Shown here one piece after another: positions 27,104 to 37,542 of a DNA stretch of 64,000 nt. A program made the position numbers and the translations under genes. This stretch comes from Pseudomonas oligotrophica (GTDB lineage Bacteria > Pseudomonadota > Gammaproteobacteria > Pseudomonadales > Pseudomonadaceae), in contig NZ_JAKJRU010000009.1 in assembly GCF_021726475.1 (NCBI RefSeq), forward strand, positions 1-64,000. The letters are read 5' to 3'. The notes beneath the pieces are model-generated. The model was not told the DNA's origin. It worked only from the letters and a program-made list of their open reading frames with translations, and did not search any database. Position 1 is the first letter of the stretch, and each line of letters opens with the position of its first letter.

Positions 27104-27409
27104 ATGGCTAAAGAAAGCATGAAGAACCGCGAGCTGAAGCGTCAGCGTCTGGTCGCGAAGTTCGCTCAGAAGCGCGCTGCTCTGAAGGCGGTGATCGTGA
27201 ATCCGAACGCCTCGCCGGAAGAGCGCTGGAACGCCCAGATCGCGCTGCAAAAGCAGCCGCGTGATGCCAGCGCATCCCGCCTGCGCAATCGCTGCCGCCT
27301 GACCGGTCGTCCGCACGGCGTGTACCGCAAGTTCGGCCTGTCGCGCAACATGCTGCGCCAGGCCGCCATGCGCGGTGACGTGCCGGGTCTGGTCAAGGCC
27401 AGCTGGTAA
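27104..27409 (+). CDS. rpsN: 30S ribosomal protein S14 (zinc-free form)
   Basis: 101 aa. Head protein of the 30S. The longer type, with a single cysteine in the [20 protein letters not shown] region and no CxxC pairs, so it is the zinc-independent version. It ends the first half of the spc operon; a terminator hairpin and a candidate promoter follow before rpsH. Confidence 0.97.
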   Translation: MAKESMKNRELKRQRLVAKFAQKRAALKAVIVNPNASPEERWNAQIALQKQPRDASASRLRNRCRLTGRPHGVYRKFGLSRNMLRQAAMRGDVPGLVKASW

Positions 27410-27448
27410 GGGGCACGCGGGCCGGAGTCCTCCGGTTCGTCGCCTTGA

Positions 27449-27484
27449 ACGAATCAAGCCCCGCATGGGGCTTGATTCGTTTCT
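27449..27484 (+). terminator. Perfect hairpin between rpsN and rpsH
   Basis: ACGAATCAAGCCCC (27449-27462) pairs perfectly with GGGGCTTGATTCGT (27467-27480) over a GCAT loop, followed by TTCT. It looks like an intrinsic terminator with a weak T tail, inside what is a single operon in E. coli. Confidence 0.75.
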
Positions 27485-27500
27485 GAACGGTCTCTAGAAT
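27472..27500 (+). promoter_or_regulatory. Candidate promoter for the rpsH half of the spc operon
   Basis: TTGATT (27472-27477), 17 bases, TAGAAT (27495-27500). The -35 lies inside the 3' arm of the terminator stem. About 88 bases separate it from rpsH. Confidence 0.6.
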
Positions 27501-27545
27501 GTTCGGCTCGCTTGAGCCTCGCATTTTGGGGCGTATAAGCGGTGC

Positions 27546-27567
27546 AAGCCATTCGGCTTATTTTTTT
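27546..27567 (+). promoter_or_regulatory. rpsH leader hairpin with seven T residues (possible attenuator)
   Basis: AAGCC (27546-27550) pairs with GGCTT (27555-27559) over ATTC and is followed by A and seven T. An alternative ATAAGC/GCTTAT pairing begins near 27535. It lies between the candidate promoter and the rpsH ATG and could act as an attenuator. Confidence 0.45.
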
Positions 27568-27587
27568 GTTCTAGGAGCCAAGAGCCC

Positions 27588-27980
27588 ATGAGTATGCAGG
27601 ACCCGTTAGCGGACATGCTAACTCGTATCCGTAATGCCCAGATGGCCGAAAAGTCCGTCGTAAGCATGCCGTCTTCCAAGCTGAAGGTGGCTGTAGCCAA
27701 TGTTCTTCAGGGCGAAGGCTATATCGCGGGATACCAGGTCAGCGAAGATGTGAAGCCTCAGCTGACTATCGAGCTTAAGTATTTCGAAGGCCGTCCGGTC
27801 ATCGAAGAGCTCAAGCGCGTGAGCCGTCCTGGCCTTCGCCAGTACAAATCCGTCGATCAGCTGCCGAAAGTGCGTGGCGGTCTGGGCGTGTCCATCGTCT
27901 CCACCAACAAGGGTGTGATGACTGATCGTGCTGCCCGTGCCGCTGGCGTTGGTGGCGAAGTGCTCTGCACTGTGTTCTAA
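27588..27980 (+). CDS. rpsH: 30S ribosomal protein S8
   Basis: 130 aa. Primary binder of the 16S central domain; the spc operon repressor in E. coli. N-terminus [20 protein letters not shown] and C-terminal [20 protein letters not shown]. Preceded by CTAGGAG. It starts after a 178-base regulated gap. Confidence 0.98.
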   Translation: MSMQDPLADMLTRIRNAQMAEKSVVSMPSSKLKVAVANVLQGEGYIAGYQVSEDVKPQLTIELKYFEGRPVIEELKRVSRPGLRQYKSVDQLPKVRGGLGVSIVSTNKGVMTDRAARAAGVGGEVLCTVF

Positions 27981-27993
27981 GGGGGATTAAGGC

Positions 27994-28527
27994 ATGTCTC
28001 GCGTTGCTAAAAACCCCGTCAAGGTGCCTGCTGGCGTCGAAATCAAGCTCGTTGGTCAGCAGCTGTCGGTCAAGGGTGCCAAGGGCGCTCTGGATCTGAA
28101 TGTGCATCCTTCCGTTGAAGTGCTGGAAGAGTCCGGTGAGCTGCGTTTCGCTGCTCGCAACGGCGACCAGCAGACTCGCGCCATGGCCGGCACCACCCGT
28201 GCCCTGGTCAACAACATGGTGATCGGTGTCAGCCAGGGCTTCGAGCGCAAGCTGCAGCTGGTTGGTGTTGGTTACAAGGCGCAGGCCAAGGGCTCGGTAC
28301 TGTCCCTGGCGCTCGGCTTCTCGCATCCGATCGACTACGAGCTGCCGCAGGGTGTCACCGCTGAAACCCCGAGCCAGACCGATATCCTGATCAAGGGCAT
28401 CGACAAGCAGCTGGTTGGTCAGGTGGCCGCCGAAATCCGCGATTTCCGTCGTCCGGAGCCTTACAAGGGCAAGGGCGTTCGCTACTCGGATGAAGTGGTT
28501 CGTCGCAAAGAAGCTAAGAAGAAGTAG
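27994..28527 (+). CDS. rplF: 50S ribosomal protein L6
   Basis: 177 aa. Near the factor-binding site of the 50S. Begins [18 protein letters not shown]-terminal [20 protein letters not shown] is diagnostic. Confidence 0.98.
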   Translation: MSRVAKNPVKVPAGVEIKLVGQQLSVKGAKGALDLNVHPSVEVLEESGELRFAARNGDQQTRAMAGTTRALVNNMVIGVSQGFERKLQLVGVGYKAQAKGSVLSLALGFSHPIDYELPQGVTAETPSQTDILIKGIDKQLVGQVAAEIRDFRRPEPYKGKGVRYSDEVVRRKEAKKK

Positions 28528-28537
28528 GGCATAGCAA

Positions 28538-28888
28538 ATGAGCGCAAAGAAAGAAACTCGTCTGCGTCGTGCTCGCAAGGCACGTCTGAAGATGCGCGAG
28601 CTGGAAACCGTACGCCTGTGCGTGTACCGGTCTTCCCAGCACATCTACGCCCAGGTCCTCTCGGCCGACGGCGGCAAGGTCCTGGCCAGCGCCTCGACCC
28701 TGGACAAGGAACTGCGCGACGGAGCCACCGGCAACGTCGAGGCGGCCAAGAAGGTTGGTCAGCTGGTTGCCGAGCGTGCGAAAGCCGCTGGCGTTACCCA
28801 GGTGGCGTTCGACCGTTCTGGCTTCAAGTACCACGGTCGTGTGAAGGCACTGGCTGATGCTGCTCGTGAAGGCGGGCTGGAGTTCTAA
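28538..28888 (+). CDS. rplR: 50S ribosomal protein L18
   Basis: 116 aa 5S rRNA binder. Basic N-terminus, motif [17 protein letters not shown], and [20 protein letters not shown] at the C-terminus. Confidence 0.98.
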   Translation: MSAKKETRLRRARKARLKMRELETVRLCVYRSSQHIYAQVLSADGGKVLASASTLDKELRDGATGNVEAAKKVGQLVAERAKAAGVTQVAFDRSGFKYHGRVKALADAAREGGLEF

Positions 28889-28891
28889 GTT

Positions 28892-29392
28892 ATGGCAAAT
28901 AACGAGCAAAAGCGCGACGAAGGCTACATTGAGAAGCTGGTTCAGGTTAACCGCGTCGCCAAAACCGTGAAGGGTGGTCGTATCTTCACCTTCACCGCCC
29001 TCACCGTGGTAGGTGATGGCAAGGGCCGTGTCGGCTTCGGTCGCGGCAAGTCCCGCGAGGTTCCGGCCGCCATTCAGAAGGCCATGGAAGCGGCTCGCCG
29101 CAACATGATCCAGGTCGAGCTGAACGGCACCACCCTGCAGTATCCGACCAAGGCCGTGCATGGCGCCTCGCGCGTCTACATGCAGCCTGCCTCCGAAGGT
29201 ACCGGTGTGATCGCCGGCGGCGCCATGCGCGCACTGCTGGAAGTGGCTGGCGTTCATAACGTCCTGGCCAAGTGCTACGGCTCCACCAACCCGGTGAACG
29301 TCGTCCACGCCACCTTCAAGGGTCTGAAGGCCATGCAGTCGCCCGAGTCCGTTGCTGCCAAGCGTGGCAAGAGCGTCGAGGAGATTCTGTAA
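28892..29392 (+). CDS. rpsE: 30S ribosomal protein S5
   Basis: 166 aa. Fidelity and mRNA entry-channel protein. [20 protein letters not shown] and [20 protein letters not shown] are typical. It starts 3 bases after rplR. Confidence 0.98.
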   Translation: MANNEQKRDEGYIEKLVQVNRVAKTVKGGRIFTFTALTVVGDGKGRVGFGRGKSREVPAAIQKAMEAARRNMIQVELNGTTLQYPTKAVHGASRVYMQPASEGTGVIAGGAMRALLEVAGVHNVLAKCYGSTNPVNVVHATFKGLKAMQSPESVAAKRGKSVEEIL

Positions 29393-29394
29393 TC

Positions 29395-29574
29395 ATGGCT
29401 AACACCGTCAAGGTCACGCTGGTCAAGAGCGTGAACGGCCGACTGGCCAACCACAAGGCATGCGTCAAGGGTCTCGGCCTGCGTCGCATTGGTCATACCG
29501 TCGAGGTTCAGGATACTCCCGAGAATCGCGGCATGATCAACAAGGCCTACTACCTTCTCCGCGTGGAGGGTTAA
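29395..29574 (+). CDS. rpmD: 50S ribosomal protein L30
   Basis: 59 aa. Small 23S-binding protein: [12 protein letters not shown], then [19 protein letters not shown] and [18 protein letters not shown]. Start ATG at 29395, 2 bases after the rpsE stop. Confidence 0.95.
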   Translation: MANTVKVTLVKSVNGRLANHKACVKGLGLRRIGHTVEVQDTPENRGMINKAYYLLRVEG

Positions 29575-29576
29575 TC

Positions 29577-30011
29577 ATGCAACTGAACGATCTGCGTTCC
29601 GCGCCGGGTGCCCGTCGCGAAAAGCTGCGTCCGGGCCGTGGTATCGGCAGCGGACTCGGCAAAACCGGTGGCCGCGGCCACAAGGGTCAGACCTCTCGCT
29701 CCGGTGGCAAGATCGCTCCCGGCTTCGAGGGTGGCCAGCAGCCGCTGCATCGCCGTCTGCCCAAGTTCGGCTTCGTCTCGCTCAAGGCAATGGACCGCGC
29801 CGAGGTGCGTACCGCCGAACTGGCCAAGGTCGAGGGTGACGTCGTGACCCTGCAGAGCCTCAAGGATGCCAACGTCATCAACCAGAACGTACAGCGCGTC
29901 AAGGTCATGCTGTCGGGCGAGGTTGGTCGTGCGCTGACTCTGAAGGGCATCGCAGCCACCAAGGGTGCGCGTGCGGCGGTTGAAGCAGCTGGCGGTAAGT
30001 TCGAGGACTAA
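29577..30011 (+). CDS. rplO: 50S ribosomal protein L15
   Basis: 144 aa late-assembly protein. The Gly-rich N-terminus [20 protein letters not shown] and the motif [17 protein letters not shown] are typical. Start ATG at 29577. The secY ATG follows its stop without a gap. Confidence 0.97.
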   Translation: MQLNDLRSAPGARREKLRPGRGIGSGLGKTGGRGHKGQTSRSGGKIAPGFEGGQQPLHRRLPKFGFVSLKAMDRAEVRTAELAKVEGDVVTLQSLKDANVINQNVQRVKVMLSGEVGRALTLKGIAATKGARAAVEAAGGKFED

Positions 30012-31340
30012 ATGGCTAAGCAAGGTGCTCTCTCCGCGCTGGCAAACGGCGGGTTGTCTGAACTCTGGGCTCGTTTGCGTTTCCTGCTCCTGGCGATTGT
30101 CGTCTACAGGATAGGTGCGCACATTCCGGTTCCGGGGATCAATCCGGATAGGCTCGCCGAGCTGTTTCGCCAGAATGAGGGGACCATTCTTAGTCTGTTC
30201 AACATGTTTTCCGGTGGTGCGCTGGAGCGCATGAGCATCTTCGCGCTGGGGATCATGCCGTACATCTCGGCATCGATCATCATGCAGCTGATGACGGCGG
30301 TCAGTCCGCAACTGGAGCAGTTGAAGAAGGAAGGCGAGGCTGGTCGTCGTAAGATCAGCCAGTACACTCGCTACGGCACGCTCGTGCTGGCCATCGTCCA
30401 GGCCATCGGCATGTCCGTTGGTCTGGCGGGCCAGGGCGTGGCGTTCACCAGCGATTTCGGCTTCTACTTCGTGGCTGTCACCACCTTTGTGGCTGGTGCC
30501 ATGTTCATGATGTGGCTGGGTGAGCAGATCACCGAGCGGGGTATCGGCAACGGGATCTCGATGCTGATCTTCGCTGGAATCGTGGCGGGCCTTCCGGGTG
30601 CTCTTGGGCAGTCCTTCGAGTCTGCAAGGCAGGGTGATATCAATATCATCGCCCTGCTGGCGGTCGGCCTTCTGGCGGTGGCGATCATCGGCTTCGTGGT
30701 GTTCATCGAGCGTGGGCAGCGGCGTATCGCCGTGCATTACGCCAAGCGCCAGCAAGGGCGCAAGGTGTTCGCCGCGCAAACCAGTCATCTGCCGCTGAAG
30801 GTCAACATGGCCGGCGTGATTCCCGCGATCTTCGCCAGCAGCATCCTGCTGTTCCCGGCTTCGCTGGGGCAGTGGTTCGGTCAGTCCGAGAACATGGGCT
30901 GGCTGGCTGACCTGTCGCAGGCCATCGCTCCGGGGCAGCCGCTCAATATCCTGCTGTTCAGTGCCGGTATCATCTTCTTCTGCTACTTCTACACGGCGTT
31001 GATGTTCAACCCGAAGGATGTGGCGGAGAACCTGAAGAAGTCCGGTGCATTCATTCCGGGGATTCGTCCGGGTGAGCAGTCCGCGCGCTACATCGATGGC
31101 GTGCTGACTCGTCTGACCCTGTTCGGCGCCCTGTACATGACGGCCGTATGCCTGCTGCCCCAGTTCCTGGTGGTGGCGGCCAACGTGCCGTTCTACCTTG
31201 GCGGGACCTCGTTGCTGATCGTGGTCGTGGTTGTCATGGACTTCATGTCCCAAGTGCAATCGCACCTCATGTCGCACCAGTACGATTCCCTCATGAAGAA
31301 AGCCAACCTGAAGAGCTACGGCGGCGGCATGCTCCGCTGA
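30012..31340 (+). CDS. secY: SecY: protein-conducting channel
   Basis: 442 aa, ten membrane segments. It forms the SecYEG translocon with SecE (encoded at 4406). The motifs [20 protein letters not shown] (TM2 plug region) and [21 protein letters not shown] [15 protein letters not shown] are visible, as is the cytosolic C-terminal loop [18 protein letters not shown]. It begins immediately after rplO. Confidence 0.98.
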   Translation: MAKQGALSALANGGLSELWARLRFLLLAIVVYRIGAHIPVPGINPDRLAELFRQNEGTILSLFNMFSGGALERMSIFALGIMPYISASIIMQLMTAVSPQLEQLKKEGEAGRRKISQYTRYGTLVLAIVQAIGMSVGLAGQGVAFTSDFGFYFVAVTTFVAGAMFMMWLGEQITERGIGNGISMLIFAGIVAGLPGALGQSFESARQGDINIIALLAVGLLAVAIIGFVVFIERGQRRIAVHYAKRQQGRKVFAAQTSHLPLKVNMAGVIPAIFASSILLFPASLGQWFGQSENMGWLADLSQAIAPGQPLNILLFSAGIIFFCYFYTALMFNPKDVAENLKKSGAFIPGIRPGEQSARYIDGVLTRLTLFGALYMTAVCLLPQFLVVAANVPFYLGGTSLLIVVVVVMDFMSQVQSHLMSHQYDSLMKKANLKSYGGGMLR

Positions 31341-31370
31341 AGTGGTTCGTAAGGTTCGAGGAGTTGGTTG

Positions 31371-31487
31371 ATGAAAGTTCGTGCATCGGTCAAGAAGCTG
31401 TGCCGCAACTGCAAAGTGATCCGTCGCGACGGCGTCGTACGGGTTATCTGCAGCGCAGAACCGCGCCACAAGCAGCGCCAAGGCTGA
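31371..31487 (+). CDS. rpmJ: 50S ribosomal protein L36 (zinc-ribbon form)
   Basis: 38 aa. Begins [17 protein letters not shown] and ends [11 protein letters not shown]. It keeps the C-x2-C...C...H zinc-binding set, so it is the zinc-dependent C+ form. Preceded by GAGGAG. Too short for most ORF cut-offs, but conserved in this place after secY. Confidence 0.95.
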   Translation: MKVRASVKKLCRNCKVIRRDGVVRVICSAEPRHKQRQG

Positions 31488-31503
31488 TTGTGGAAGTGTG
31501 AGG

Positions 31504-31527
31504 CCCGGCAGCTAGTGCGCTGTCGGG
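31504..31527 (+). terminator. Weak hairpin after rpmJ
   Basis: CCCGGCAG can pair with CTGTCGGG (one G-T pair) over CTAGTGCG. The tail is TTGAATATTTG rather than a T run, so any termination is partial. It directly precedes the alpha operon promoter. Confidence 0.4.
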
Positions 31528-31556
31528 TTGAATATTTGTTTCTACAGCGATAATAT
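31528..31556 (+). promoter_or_regulatory. Alpha operon promoter (rpsM)
   Basis: TTGAAT (31528-31533), 17 bases, TAATAT (31551-31556), about 58 bases upstream of rpsM. AT-rich against a GC-rich background. A separate promoter for rpsM-rpsK-rpsD-rpoA-rplQ is likely. Confidence 0.75.
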
Positions 31557-31614
31557 CTCGCGCCCTTTTCTTGGCTTCCGGGGCGTAGGTAGCTGTCAAT
31601 TGGAGTTTCACTGA

Positions 31615-31971
31615 ATGGCCCGTATTGCAGGCGTCAACATTCCGGATAACAAGCATGCTGTTATCTCGCTGACCTACATCTACGGTGTTGGTCGCACCAC
31701 TGCACAGCAGCTTTGTGCAGCTACCGGCGTAAATCCGTCGGCAAAGATCAAGGATCTCTCTGACGAGCAGATCGAGCAGCTGCGGGGCGAAGTCGCGAAG
31801 CTCACCACCGAGGGTGACCTGCGCCGCGAAATCAACATGAAGATCAAGCGTCTGATGGACCTGGGTTGCTACCGCGGCCTGCGTCATCGTCGTGGGCTGC
31901 CGGTCCGCGGCCAGCGCACCAAGACCAACGCGCGTACCCGCAAGGGCCCGCGTAAGCCGATCCGCAAGTAA
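31615..31971 (+). CDS. rpsM: 30S ribosomal protein S13
   Basis: 118 aa head protein bridging the subunits. [28 protein letters not shown], and the C-terminal [17 protein letters not shown]. First gene of the alpha operon. Confidence 0.98.
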   Translation: MARIAGVNIPDNKHAVISLTYIYGVGRTTAQQLCAATGVNPSAKIKDLSDEQIEQLRGEVAKLTTEGDLRREINMKIKRLMDLGCYRGLRHRRGLPVRGQRTKTNARTRKGPRKPIRK

Positions 31972-32003
31972 TTTTGCGTCCGCGTATCGACAGGAATTAA
32001 TTC

Positions 32004-32393
32004 ATGGCTAAGCCTGCTGCTCGTACTCGTAAGAAAGTCAAAAAGACAGTGGTCGATGGGATCGCCCATATCCACGCGTCTTTCAACAACACCATCGTGA
32101 CCATCACCGACCGTCAGGGCAATGCCCTGTCCTGGGCCACCTCCGGTGGTTCGGGTTTCCGTGGTTCGCGCAAGAGCACTCCGTTCGCAGCCCAGGTCGC
32201 TGCCGAGCGCGCCGGCCAGGCCGCTCTGGAGTACGGTCTGAAGAACCTCGATGTGAACGTCAAGGGCCCCGGCCCGGGTCGTGAGTCTGCCGTGCGCGCG
32301 CTGAACGCCTGCGGCTACAAGATCGCCAGCATCACCGACGTGACGCCTATCCCGCACAACGGGTGCCGTCCGCCGAAGAAGCGCCGCGTGTAA
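32004..32393 (+). CDS. rpsK: 30S ribosomal protein S11
   Basis: 129 aa platform protein. [19 protein letters not shown] and the C-terminal [17 protein letters not shown] are diagnostic. Confidence 0.98.
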   Translation: MAKPAARTRKKVKKTVVDGIAHIHASFNNTIVTITDRQGNALSWATSGGSGFRGSRKSTPFAAQVAAERAGQAALEYGLKNLDVNVKGPGPGRESAVRALNACGYKIASITDVTPIPHNGCRPPKKRRV

Positions 32394-32411
32394 TTCAGGA
32401 GACAGTGAAAT

Positions 32412-33032
32412 ATGGCTCGTTATATTGGTCCCAAGTGCAAACTGTCTCGTCGTGAAGGTACTGATCTCTTCCTGAAGAGTGGTGCGCGCGCCCTTGAATC
32501 CAAGTGCAACATCGAGACTCCGCCCGGCGTGCATGGTCAGCGTCGCGGTCGTCTGTCCGACTACGGCACCCAGCTGCGCGAGAAGCAGAAGGTTCGTCGT
32601 ATCTACGGCGTGCTGGAGCGCCAGTTCAGCGGTTACTACAAGGAAGCTGCCCGTCGCAAGGGCGCAACCGGCGAGAACCTGCTGCAGTTGCTCGAGTGCC
32701 GTCTGGACAACGTGGTCTATCGCATGGGCTTCGGCTCCACGCGTGCCGAATCCCGCCAGCTGGTTTCGCACAAGTCGATCACCGTCAACGGCAAGACCGT
32801 GAACATTCCTTCGTTCCAGGTCAAGGTCGGTGATGTGGTTGCCGTTCGTGAGAAGTGCCGCAACCAGCTGCGTATCGCTCAGGCGCTCGAGCTGTGTGCC
32901 CAGCGTGGCCGCGTCGAGTGGGTGGAAGTGGATGCCGACAAGAAGAGCGGTGTTTTCAAGAATGTTCCGGCCCGCAGCGACCTGTCCGCCGACATCAACG
33001 AAAACCTGATTGTCGAGCTCTACTCCAAGTAA
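32412..33032 (+). CDS. rpsD: 30S ribosomal protein S4
   Basis: 206 aa. Nucleates 16S 5'-domain assembly; alpha operon repressor in E. coli. [20 protein letters not shown], then the S4 RNA-binding domain [20 protein letters not shown] and [19 protein letters not shown]. Confidence 0.98.
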   Translation: MARYIGPKCKLSRREGTDLFLKSGARALESKCNIETPPGVHGQRRGRLSDYGTQLREKQKVRRIYGVLERQFSGYYKEAARRKGATGENLLQLLECRLDNVVYRMGFGSTRAESRQLVSHKSITVNGKTVNIPSFQVKVGDVVAVREKCRNQLRIAQALELCAQRGRVEWVEVDADKKSGVFKNVPARSDLSADINENLIVELYSK

Positions 33033-33054
33033 GGGCTAGAAAATAGGTGTATCC

Positions 33055-34056
33055 ATGCAGAGTTCGGTAAATGAGTTCCTGACCCCCCGCCACATCGATG
33101 TGCAGGTGGTCAGTCCGACCCGCGCCAAGATCACTCTCGAGCCCCTCGAGCGTGGCTTTGGCCACACCCTGGGCAACGCGCTGCGTCGTATCCTGTTGTC
33201 CTCCATGCCCGGCTGCGCCGTAGTCGAGGCGGAGATCGACGGTGTGCTCCACGAGTACAGCGCGATCGAGGGCGTGCAGGAAGATGTCATCGAGATCCTG
33301 CTCAACCTCAAAGGTATCGCCATCAAGCTGCACGGCCGTGATGAAGTGACCTTGAACCTGGTGAAGAAGGGCCCGGGCGCTGTGACCGCTGCCGATATCC
33401 AGCTGGATCACGATGTCGAAATCGTCAATGGCGATCACCTGATCGCCAATCTGGCGGCCAACGGCTCGATCAACATGAAGCTCAAGGTCGCGCGCGGTCG
33501 CGGCTACGAGCCGGCGGATGCGCGCCAGAGCGACGAGGACGAGAGCCGTAGCATCGGCCGTCTGCAGCTCGACGCGACCTTCAGCCCGGTTCGTCGTGTT
33601 GCCTATGTGGTCGAGAACGCTCGTGTCGAACAGCGTACCAACCTGGACAAGCTGGTCATCGATCTGGAAACCAACGGCACGCTGGATCCTGAAGAAGCGA
33701 TCCGCCGTGCTGCGACCATCCTGCAACAGCAGCTGGCTGCGTTCGTCGACCTGAAGGGCGACAGCGAGCCGGTGGTGATCGAGCAGGAAGACGAGATCGA
33801 TCCGATCCTGCTGCGCCCGGTCGACGACCTGGAGCTGACTGTCCGTTCGGCTAACTGCCTCAAGGCAGAGAACATCTACTACATCGGTGACCTGATCCAG
33901 CGCACCGAGGTAGAGCTGCTCAAGACGCCGAACCTGGGCAAGAAGTCGCTCACCGAGATCAAGGACGTCCTGGCTTCTCGTGGTCTGTCCCTCGGTATGC
34001 GCCTCGACAACTGGCCGCCGGCAAGTCTCAAGAAAGACGACAAGGCTACGGCCTGA
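33055..34056 (+). CDS. rpoA: RNA polymerase alpha subunit
   Basis: 333 aa. The N-terminal domain dimerises and assembles beta and beta' ([20 protein letters not shown]). The C-terminal domain (from about residue 250) contacts UP elements and activators ([40 protein letters not shown]). Preceded by rpsD and followed by rplQ. Confidence 0.98.
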   Translation: MQSSVNEFLTPRHIDVQVVSPTRAKITLEPLERGFGHTLGNALRRILLSSMPGCAVVEAEIDGVLHEYSAIEGVQEDVIEILLNLKGIAIKLHGRDEVTLNLVKKGPGAVTAADIQLDHDVEIVNGDHLIANLAANGSINMKLKVARGRGYEPADARQSDEDESRSIGRLQLDATFSPVRRVAYVVENARVEQRTNLDKLVIDLETNGTLDPEEAIRRAATILQQQLAAFVDLKGDSEPVVIEQEDEIDPILLRPVDDLELTVRSANCLKAENIYYIGDLIQRTEVELLKTPNLGKKSLTEIKDVLASRGLSLGMRLDNWPPASLKKDDKATA

Positions 34057-34101
34057 TCGTCTCCAGTAACCGAACTATTCGTTTGGTAAGGAATTGCAAT
34101 C

Positions 34102-34488
34102 ATGCGTCATCGTAAAAGTGGCCGTCATCTGAGCCGCACCAGCGCCCACCGCAAGGCCATGTTCCAGAACATGGCGGTGTCGCTGTTCGAGCACGAACTG
34201 ATCAAGACCACCCTGCCGAAAGCCAAGGAACTGCGCCGCGTTGCCGAGCCGCTGATCACCCTGGCCAAGGAAGACAGCGTCGCCAACCGTCGCCTGGCCT
34301 TCGATCGTACCCGCTCGAAAGCTGCCGTCGGCAAGCTGTTCAACGATCTGGGCAAGCGTTACGCCAACCGTCAGGGCGGCTACCTGCGCATCCTCAAGTG
34401 CGGTTTCCGCGCCGGCGATAATGCGCCCATGGCTTATGTCGAGCTGGTCGACCGTCCGGTTGCCGGTGCGGTAGAAGCAGCCGAGTAA
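34102..34488 (+). CDS. rplQ: 50S ribosomal protein L17
   Basis: 128 aa. [20 protein letters not shown] at the N-terminus is diagnostic. Last gene of the alpha operon, followed by a strong terminator. Confidence 0.98.
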   Translation: MRHRKSGRHLSRTSAHRKAMFQNMAVSLFEHELIKTTLPKAKELRRVAEPLITLAKEDSVANRRLAFDRTRSKAAVGKLFNDLGKRYANRQGGYLRILKCGFRAGDNAPMAYVELVDRPVAGAVEAAE

Positions 34489-34497
34489 GATCGGCGA

Positions 34498-34534
34498 AAC
34501 GAAAAAACCGAGCCTAGTGCTCGGTTTTTTCGTT
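34498..34534 (+). terminator. Alpha operon terminator
   Basis: A 16-bp stem joins AACGAAAAAACCGAGC (34498-34513) to GCTCGGTTTTTTCGTT (34519-34534) over a 5-base loop. The A- and T-rich flanks allow action in both directions. Confidence 0.95.
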
Positions 34535-34589
34535 TATGAGCTGCAGTATTACGACAGTTTTTCTCTATCAGACGCGTTGGCCTTCCTCA

Positions 34590-34619
34590 TTGGGCGCCGT
34601 TTCGCCTGCTTCCTATCAT
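34590..34619 (+). promoter_or_regulatory. Possible katA promoter
   Basis: TTGGGC (34590-34595), 18 bases, TATCAT (34614-34619), about 59 bases before the katA ATG. Only moderate match. I looked for a full OxyR site (ATAG-N7-CTAT repeats) nearby and did not see one. Confidence 0.35.
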
Positions 34620-34677
34620 GACCGCCAATAGCCGGGGTGTCCCGGTTCCACGCGACATGAAGCCAGGAGATGCAGCC

Positions 34678-36138
34678 ATGACCGACAAGCCCAGACTCAC
34701 CACCGTTGCCGGTGCGCCTGTGACGGAAAACCAGAATGCCATGACCGCCGGGCGGCGAGGCCCCATGCTGCTGCAGGATGTCTGGTTCCTCGAGAAGCTC
34801 GCGCACTTCGACCGCGAGGTGATTCCCGAGCGGCGCATGCATGCAAAGGGCTCGGGCGCCTTTGGCGAGTTCGTAGTGACCCACGACATCAGCCGCTACA
34901 GCAAGGCCCGGCTGTTCTCCGAGGTGGGCAAGCGCACCCCACTGTTTGTCCGTTTCTCCACCGTGGCGGGCGAGCGCGGGGCCGCTGACGCCGAACGCGA
35001 TATCCGCGGCTTCGCCCTGAAGTTCTATACCGAGCAGGGCAACTGGGATCTGGTGGGCAACAACACGCCGGTATTCTTCTTCCGCGATCCGCTGAAGTTC
35101 CCCGACCTCAACCACGCGGTCAAGCGCGACCCGCGCACCAACATGCGCAGCGCCAACAACAACTGGGATTTCTGGACCGGTCTGCCCGAGGCGTTGCACC
35201 AGATCACCTACGTCATGGGCGATCGCGGCATCCCGGCCTCGTACCGCCACATGCATGGCTTCGGTTCGCACACCTACAGCTTCATCAGCCCGGACAACGA
35301 GCGCTACTGGGTGAAGTTCCACTTTCGCACCCAGCAGGGCATCAAGAACCTGACCGATGCCGAGGCGGCTGCCATCGTCGCCAACGATCGCGAGAGCTCG
35401 CAGCGCGACCTGTTCGAAGCAATCGAGCGCGGTGACTACCCGCGCTGGACCATGTTCGTGCAGGTGATGCCCGAGGCCGATGCGGCGACGGTTCCCTACC
35501 ATCCGTTCGACCTGACGAAGGTTTGGCCGCACACGGACTACCCGTTGATCGAAGTGGGCTATTTCGAGCTCAACCGCAACCCGGACAACTACTTCCAGGA
35601 TGTCGAGCAGGCGGCGTTCACGCCGGCCAACGTGGTGCCCGGCATCAGCTTCTCGCCGGATCGCATGTTGCAGGGCCGACTGTTCTCCTACGGCGATGCA
35701 CAGCGCTACCGGCTGGGTGTGAACCACCATCAGATTCCGGTGAACGCGCCGCGCTGCCCGGTGCACAGCTACCATCGCGACGGCGCCATGCGGGTCGATG
35801 GCAACCAGGGTGGGCGACTGCACTACGAGCCGAACAGCTACGGCGAATGGCGCGAGCAGCCGGATTTCAGCGAGCCCCCGCTGGCGCTGGAAGGAGCCGC
35901 CGACCGCTATGACTATCGAGCGGACGACAGCGACTACTTCACCCAGCCGGGCAACCTGTTCCGCCTGATGTCCGCAGACGAGCAGCAGCGGTTGTTCGCC
36001 AACACCGCACGCTCGATGCAGGGCGTGGAGCGGCATATCAAGCTGCGCCACATCCGTCACTGTCTGCAGGCGGATCCGGCCTATGGCGAGGGAATCGCCG
36101 CGGCGCTGGGCATCCCCCTCGGCGAGGCGCAGGGCTGA
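34678..36138 (+). CDS. katA: Monofunctional heme catalase KatA
   Basis: 486 aa small-subunit catalase that breaks hydrogen peroxide into water and oxygen. The distal heme histidine lies in [14 protein letters not shown], the distal Asn in [14 protein letters not shown], and the proximal heme Tyr in [14 protein letters not shown]. Strongly similar to P. aeruginosa KatA along its length. The start is ATG 34678 with AGGAGA 8 bases upstream; an in-frame ATG 20 codons earlier has no ribosome-binding site. A terminator follows. In P. aeruginosa bfrA comes next; here it does not. Confidence 0.95.
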   Translation: MTDKPRLTTVAGAPVTENQNAMTAGRRGPMLLQDVWFLEKLAHFDREVIPERRMHAKGSGAFGEFVVTHDISRYSKARLFSEVGKRTPLFVRFSTVAGERGAADAERDIRGFALKFYTEQGNWDLVGNNTPVFFFRDPLKFPDLNHAVKRDPRTNMRSANNNWDFWTGLPEALHQITYVMGDRGIPASYRHMHGFGSHTYSFISPDNERYWVKFHFRTQQGIKNLTDAEAAAIVANDRESSQRDLFEAIERGDYPRWTMFVQVMPEADAATVPYHPFDLTKVWPHTDYPLIEVGYFELNRNPDNYFQDVEQAAFTPANVVPGISFSPDRMLQGRLFSYGDAQRYRLGVNHHQIPVNAPRCPVHSYHRDGAMRVDGNQGGRLHYEPNSYGEWREQPDFSEPPLALEGAADRYDYRADDSDYFTQPGNLFRLMSADEQQRLFANTARSMQGVERHIKLRHIRHCLQADPAYGEGIAAALGIPLGEAQG

Positions 36139-36162
36139 GGCAGCCTGCTGTCCCAGGAACCG

Positions 36163-36193
36163 GAGCCCGCAGCGTTGCCTGCGGGCTCTTTCG
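36163..36193 (+). terminator. katA terminator (between convergent genes)
   Basis: GAGCCCGCAG (36163-36172) pairs with CTGCGGGCTC (36179-36188), followed by TTTCGTT. It ends katA and may also serve the converging peptidase gene. Confidence 0.85.
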
Positions 36194-36204
36194 TTGCGGG
36201 CATC

Positions 36205-37470
36205 CTATTCGTGCGGGTTGCTCAGTGGCTGGTCGCTGAGATTGCCCGGCGGCAGCAGGCGGTCCGCCTGCGCCGGGTCGATGGCCAGCAGGCTGCCATC
36301 GGCGGTGGCCAGCAACACCGCCTCGAGCATTTCGCGGACGTTGTTGCGCAGCATGCCCACCGATTTCTGCCCGCGGCTGTTCAGCCCGGCGATCTCGACC
36401 AGCACGCTGCCACCCAGCGGGCCGGGTTCGCCGGCGGCCAGCCGCTGGCTTCCCAGCAGGCCATAGGCATTGCGTGCGATGCCCGGGTCGCCGCCACCGC
36501 GGCGCACGTCGCCGTTGGGGTACTGGTAGTAGTAGTTGGTGAGCTCCATGAAGCCCAGTTGCAGCGAGCGTTGTTTCATCACGATGGCCAGCTGCTTGGA
36601 AAGCGCGACCGCCTCCGGCGCGACATCTTCATGGGTGGGCCAGGTCAGCGAGCCGGTCACCTGGCGGCCGGGGCGATTGACCTCGGGATCGACATCGTCC
36701 AGCACCTCGGCTGGATTCTGGTTGTGCACATCGACCATCCAGATGGGGCGGTAGCGCTCGTAGACCCCGCGTAGCGCTACGGCCTCCGGCACCGGATTCT
36801 GCCCGGGGTTGAAGTGGCGCTCGCCGGCCAGGCCCGGGTTGCAGCGGACCTGCGTACTCTGGCTCCAGTCGACCCAATGGTAGCGGTTGATGTCGTAGCT
36901 CCAGCGGCGCAGGCCGTCGCCGTCGGTATAGGCGGTGACGTTGGCGCCCAGGCGCTGATCGAGCCTGGCCGGATCCAGGCTGCCATCCTCGCGCAGGCAG
37001 TTTGCGTTGCTCTGCGGGGCGCTGAAGTCCATGTTGCCGCGACTGAAGCGCTCGGCACCGTCCGGGTTGACCCGCGGCACGATCAGGACATGCAGGTTGT
37101 CCAGTATCTGCCGCGACATGCCGCCGCCCGAGGCCAGGCGCTGGAGCAGGTCGACCACCGCTTCGGTGCCATGGGGCTCGTTGCCGTGCTGCTGGGTGAT
37201 GATCATCACGGCCGGCTTGTCCGCGTTGCCCAGCCGCGCCAGCCAGATAGGCCGGCCCTCGTTGCTGGTGCCGGCCTGTTCCAGGCGCAGCGCATCGGGA
37301 AAGCGCCGGGACAGTGCGTTGAGCTGATCGTAGAGCTGCTGGTTGCTCATGAACGCCTCGAGCGAGACGTTCTGCTGGTCGGTGATCCAGGGGCCGTTGG
37401 GTTGGGCGGCAGTAGCGAGGCTCGGCAACAGGCCGGCGCCAAGCAGGCAGGCAGCAAGCGCGACACGCAT
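36205..37470 (-). CDS. Secreted M14-family zinc carboxypeptidase
   Basis: 421 aa. Signal peptide (about residues 1-22, MRVALAACLLGAGLLPSLATAA). The M14 zinc ligands are visible: H and E in ITQQHGNEPHGTEAV and the third His in WMVDVHNQNPAEV; the likely catalytic Glu is in GGSVLVEIAGLNSRGQKS. PRVNPDGAERFSRGN carries the expected Asn/Arg region. The family removes C-terminal residues from peptides or from peptidoglycan stems; the substrate is unknown here. It lies between katA and uvrA, converging with katA and in the same direction as uvrA. Confidence 0.85.
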   Translation of the reverse strand: MRVALAACLLGAGLLPSLATAAQPNGPWITDQQNVSLEAFMSNQQLYDQLNALSRRFPDALRLEQAGTSNEGRPIWLARLGNADKPAVMIITQQHGNEPHGTEAVVDLLQRLASGGGMSRQILDNLHVLIVPRVNPDGAERFSRGNMDFSAPQSNANCLREDGSLDPARLDQRLGANVTAYTDGDGLRRWSYDINRYHWVDWSQSTQVRCNPGLAGERHFNPGQNPVPEAVALRGVYERYRPIWMVDVHNQNPAEVLDDVDPEVNRPGRQVTGSLTWPTHEDVAPEAVALSKQLAIVMKQRSLQLGFMELTNYYYQYPNGDVRRGGGDPGIARNAYGLLGSQRLAAGEPGPLGGSVLVEIAGLNSRGQKSVGMLRNNVREMLEAVLLATADGSLLAIDPAQADRLLPPGNLSDQPLSNPHE

Positions 37471-37508
37471 GGGAGTGTTCCTCTCTGGGCAGGGATGGCC
37501 CGCCCAAC

Positions 37509-37542
37509 GGCCCGGCGGGTCCGTTATGGACCCCGCCGGGCT
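37509..37542 (-). terminator. Large GC hairpin downstream of uvrA
   Basis: GCCCGGCGGG-TCC pairs with GGA-CCCCGCCGGGC with one bulged base. Strong stem 3' of uvrA, but no T run on the minus strand, so intrinsic termination is uncertain. Confidence 0.4.

Noticed and set aside
34535..34677. An OxyR operator for katA.
   Set aside because: Only isolated CTAT words are present, not the four-part spaced pattern.
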